64,000 bases of DNA from Thiobacillus sp. (GTDB lineage: Bacteria > Pseudomonadota > Gammaproteobacteria > Burkholderiales > Thiobacillaceae): NCBI GenBank assembly GCA_030692355.1, contig JAUYCF010000041.1:1-64000 (forward strand), read 5' to 3'. The notes beneath the pieces are model-generated. The model made no database searches. It saw only the letters and a list, made by a program, of their open reading frames with translations, and was not told the DNA's origin. Made by a program: the position numbers and the translations under genes. Shown in pieces: positions 62,443 through 64,000 of this stretch (its first letter is position 1; every line of letters starts with the position of its first letter).

Positions 62443-63171
62443 ATGCACTTTGATAAATTGCCTGCCGCCGCCGACCCGCGGCGCACCGCCGAGATCGATT
62501 ATTCGGCGCGCGAGTCGTGGCGGATGCTGGGGATTATGGCAGAGTTCGTCGAGGCGACCGAACGGCTGGCGTCGATCCGCCCGGCCGTCTCGATCTTCGG
62601 CAGCGCCCGCACGCCGCCCGACCATGCGAATTACATGCTCACCGAAGAGATTGCACGCAAGCTGTCCGACGCGGGGTTCTCGGTCATTTCCGGCGGCGGC
62701 CCCGGCATCATGGAAGCCGCCAACAAGGGCGCGTATTTCGGCAAGTCGCCCAGCGTCGGCCTCAACATCCAGCTGCCGCACGAGCAGAGCGCCAATACGT
62801 ACCAGGACATCAGCCAGACCTTCCGCCACTTTTTTGCGCGCAAGGTCATGTTCGTCAAGTTCGCCGCCGCCTATGTCGTCATGCCCGGTGGCTTCGGTAC
62901 GCTGGACGAGCTGTTCGAGGCGCTTACCCTGGTGCAGACCGGGAAAATCGCGCCCATCCCCATCATCCTGGTCGGCTCGGCCTACTGGGCGGGACTGGCC
63001 GACTGGGTGAGGACCCGGATGGTGGATGACGGCATGATTTCGCCCGGGGACATCAATCTCATGCGTATCATCGACAAGCCCGAAGAGGTGGTCGATGCCA
63101 TCTTCGGCCATTATGAGAAACGCGGCTTCATGCCGTCGCCCGCCGAGCGCGAAATCCAGTTCAGCCTGTAG
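62443..63171 (+). CDS. LOG-family nucleotide-processing protein
   Basis: A 242-residue TIGR00730/LOG-type protein. The binding motifs are VISGGGPGIMEAANKGAYFG and VVMPGGFGTLDELFEAL (PGGxGTxxE), which cleave ribose phosphate from nucleotides such as AMP or cytokinin-like compounds. An N-terminal extension of ~45 residues precedes the core, as in many betaproteobacterial members. It diverges from polA with 13 bp between start codons. The substrate is not known. Confidence 0.85.
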   Translation: MHFDKLPAAADPRRTAEIDYSARESWRMLGIMAEFVEATERLASIRPAVSIFGSARTPPDHANYMLTEEIARKLSDAGFSVISGGGPGIMEAANKGAYFGKSPSVGLNIQLPHEQSANTYQDISQTFRHFFARKVMFVKFAAAYVVMPGGFGTLDELFEALTLVQTGKIAPIPIILVGSAYWAGLADWVRTRMVDDGMISPGDINLMRIIDKPEEVVDAIFGHYEKRGFMPSPAEREIQFSL

Positions 63172-63223
63172 CGTGCCCGAACGCCTGTGATCCAAGTGTC
63201 ACTATTCTTTCCTGGAGCCTGTC

Positions 63224-63547
63224 ATGCGCACCCCTGTTTTGCTGTTGACCCTGTTGTTGAGCGGCCTCGCCGTTGCCGCCTCGCCGTCCGACCGTCCGCC
63301 CGACCTGAAGCCGGTTCCCGATGGCGCACCGGGCATCGATGATGCCCCGCCGGTGACGATCCAGCCGAGCAGCGCGGGACGCGTGGTCGAATACCGCGCC
63401 AACGGCAAGCTCTACATGCTGAAAGTCACCCCCAGGTACGGCAAGCCGTATTACCTGATCGACCAGAAAGGCGACGGCCAGTTCGCGCGGCAGGACAGCC
63501 TCGATTCCGGCATGCGGCCTCCGATGTGGGTGATCAAGGAGTTCTGA
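63224..63547 (+). CDS. DUF2782 periplasmic protein
   Basis: A 107-residue protein with a signal peptide (MRTPVLLLTLLLSGLAVAAS, cleavage near residue 19) followed by the DUF2782 domain (VVEYRANGKLYMLKVTPRYG, PYYLIDQKGDGQFARQD, MWVIKEF). The domain is typical of genes next to polA in beta- and gammaproteobacteria. Function is unknown. A GGAG ribosome site precedes the ATG. Confidence 0.82.
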   Translation: MRTPVLLLTLLLSGLAVAASPSDRPPDLKPVPDGAPGIDDAPPVTIQPSSAGRVVEYRANGKLYMLKVTPRYGKPYYLIDQKGDGQFARQDSLDSGMRPPMWVIKEF

Positions 63548-63580
63548 ACCTTTGCTTGTGCGTCGGGTAAAATCCGCCGC

Positions 63581-64000
63581 ATGACTTCCGCATCCAATCA
63601 AGACATTCCGCGCAAGGTCGCGGCCAGCCAGGGTTTCCAGTGGGTGGCCGCGGGCTTTCGTCTGTATCGCAAGACCCCCCTGCTACTGTCCGCCGCCTTC
63701 GCCATGCTGTTCGGCGTGGTGATGGCGCTCGGCCTGATTCCCATGGTGGGGGGGGCGCTGTCGGAACTGGCTTCGCCGCTGATGGTGGCCGGTTTCCTGG
63801 CGGCGTATCGCATGCTCGACGGCGGCAATGAACTCGAACTGCCGAATTTTCTGGCCGGCGTGCAGGGCCCCGCGATCCCGTTGATGGCGGTCGGCGCGGT
63901 GCAGCTGCTCGGCACCCTGCTGATCGGCAAGATCATGCTTGGCATGGGATTCGATCCGCAGGCCGTCATCACGGCGGCGCAGTCGCAAAAAGACCCGGCC
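63581..64000 (+). CDS. BPSS1780-like membrane protein (partial)
   Basis: The first 140 codons of a membrane protein cut by the window end. It has an opening cytoplasmic part (ASQGFQWVAAGFRLYRKTPL) and then hydrophobic segments (LLLSAAFAMLFGVVMALGLI, ASPLMVAGFLAAYRML, PLMAVGAVQLLGTLLIGKIM). This resembles the BPSS1780-type family of betaproteobacteria, whose function is unknown. The ATG at 63581 follows 33 bp after the DUF2782 gene, so they are probably co-transcribed. Confidence 0.7.
   Translation, partial: MTSASNQDIPRKVAASQGFQWVAAGFRLYRKTPLLLSAAFAMLFGVVMALGLIPMVGGALSELASPLMVAGFLAAYRMLDGGNELELPNFLAGVQGPAIPLMAVGAVQLLGTLLIGKIMLGMGFDPQAVITAAQSQKDPA

Overview
The window reads as chromosomal DNA of a GC-rich betaproteobacterial sulfur oxidiser of the Thiobacillus type. 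The main evidence is a complete oxidative (reverse) dsr cluster, dsrABEFHCMKLJOPN followed by dsrR and cysG, set among betaproteobacterial housekeeping operons (dusB-fis-purH-purD, glnA-ntrBC, hemA-prfA-prmC, polA next to a DUF2782 gene). The genus is inferred from gene content and protein resemblance, not from a marker gene. No rRNA, tRNA or CRISPR array was seen.

Layout. 1-3765 (minus): ttcA (cut by the window edge), msbA and mgtE, joined by 4-bp stop/start overlaps. 3766-7290: a decayed accessory island with a frameshifted YgjP-like metallopeptidase gene, two copies of a type I restriction HsdR N-terminal remnant flanking an intact hipBA module, and a beheaded HlyD adaptor gene. 7307-9306 (minus): mtgA, aroE and a rhodanese. 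9361-14271 (plus): nitrogen control, with NtrC boxes and a sigma-54 promoter ahead of glnA, then a DUF4124 protein and ntrBC. 14347-17614 (minus): grxD and a four-gene operon of unknown role (Tat-signal protein, PqqD-like protein, HprK-like kinase, nucleotidyltransferase). 17754-20950 (minus): hemA-prfA-prmC.

20991-39327 is the sulfur region. A six-gene minus-strand operon (73-aa protein, Cas6-like RAMP protein, DsrC-like protein without the terminal cysteine, mercaptopyruvate/thiosulfate sulfurtransferase, 206-aa protein, TauD-like dioxygenase) diverges from the plus-strand dsr operon. DsrEFH and DsrC pass sulfur to the DsrAB siroheme sulfite reductase. DsrL supplies or accepts electrons, and DsrMKJOP links the process to the quinone pool. 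DsrN and CysG make the siroamide cofactor.

39555-44779: nifJ, a GIY-YIG protein and a dihydroorotate-dehydrogenase-like protein. 44851-47853 is a toxin-antitoxin island: higA with a ruined higB, an intact phd/PIN pair, and hicB with a hicA split by a 406-bp MITE-like element flanked by TA. Part of hicA plus the MITE is duplicated as a 442-bp direct repeat. 47964-62429 (mostly minus): a NarL/NarX-like two-component pair, a divergent class A penicillin-binding protein, hemF, tsaC-like, purD, purH, fis, dusB, mscL (plus) and polA. 62443-64000 (plus): a LOG-family protein, a DUF2782 protein and the start of a membrane protein.

Most attractive for follow-up: the Cas6-like gene inside a sulfur operon, the HprK/PqqD/Tat operon, the MITE-split hicA, and the heptamer repeats at gene junctions.
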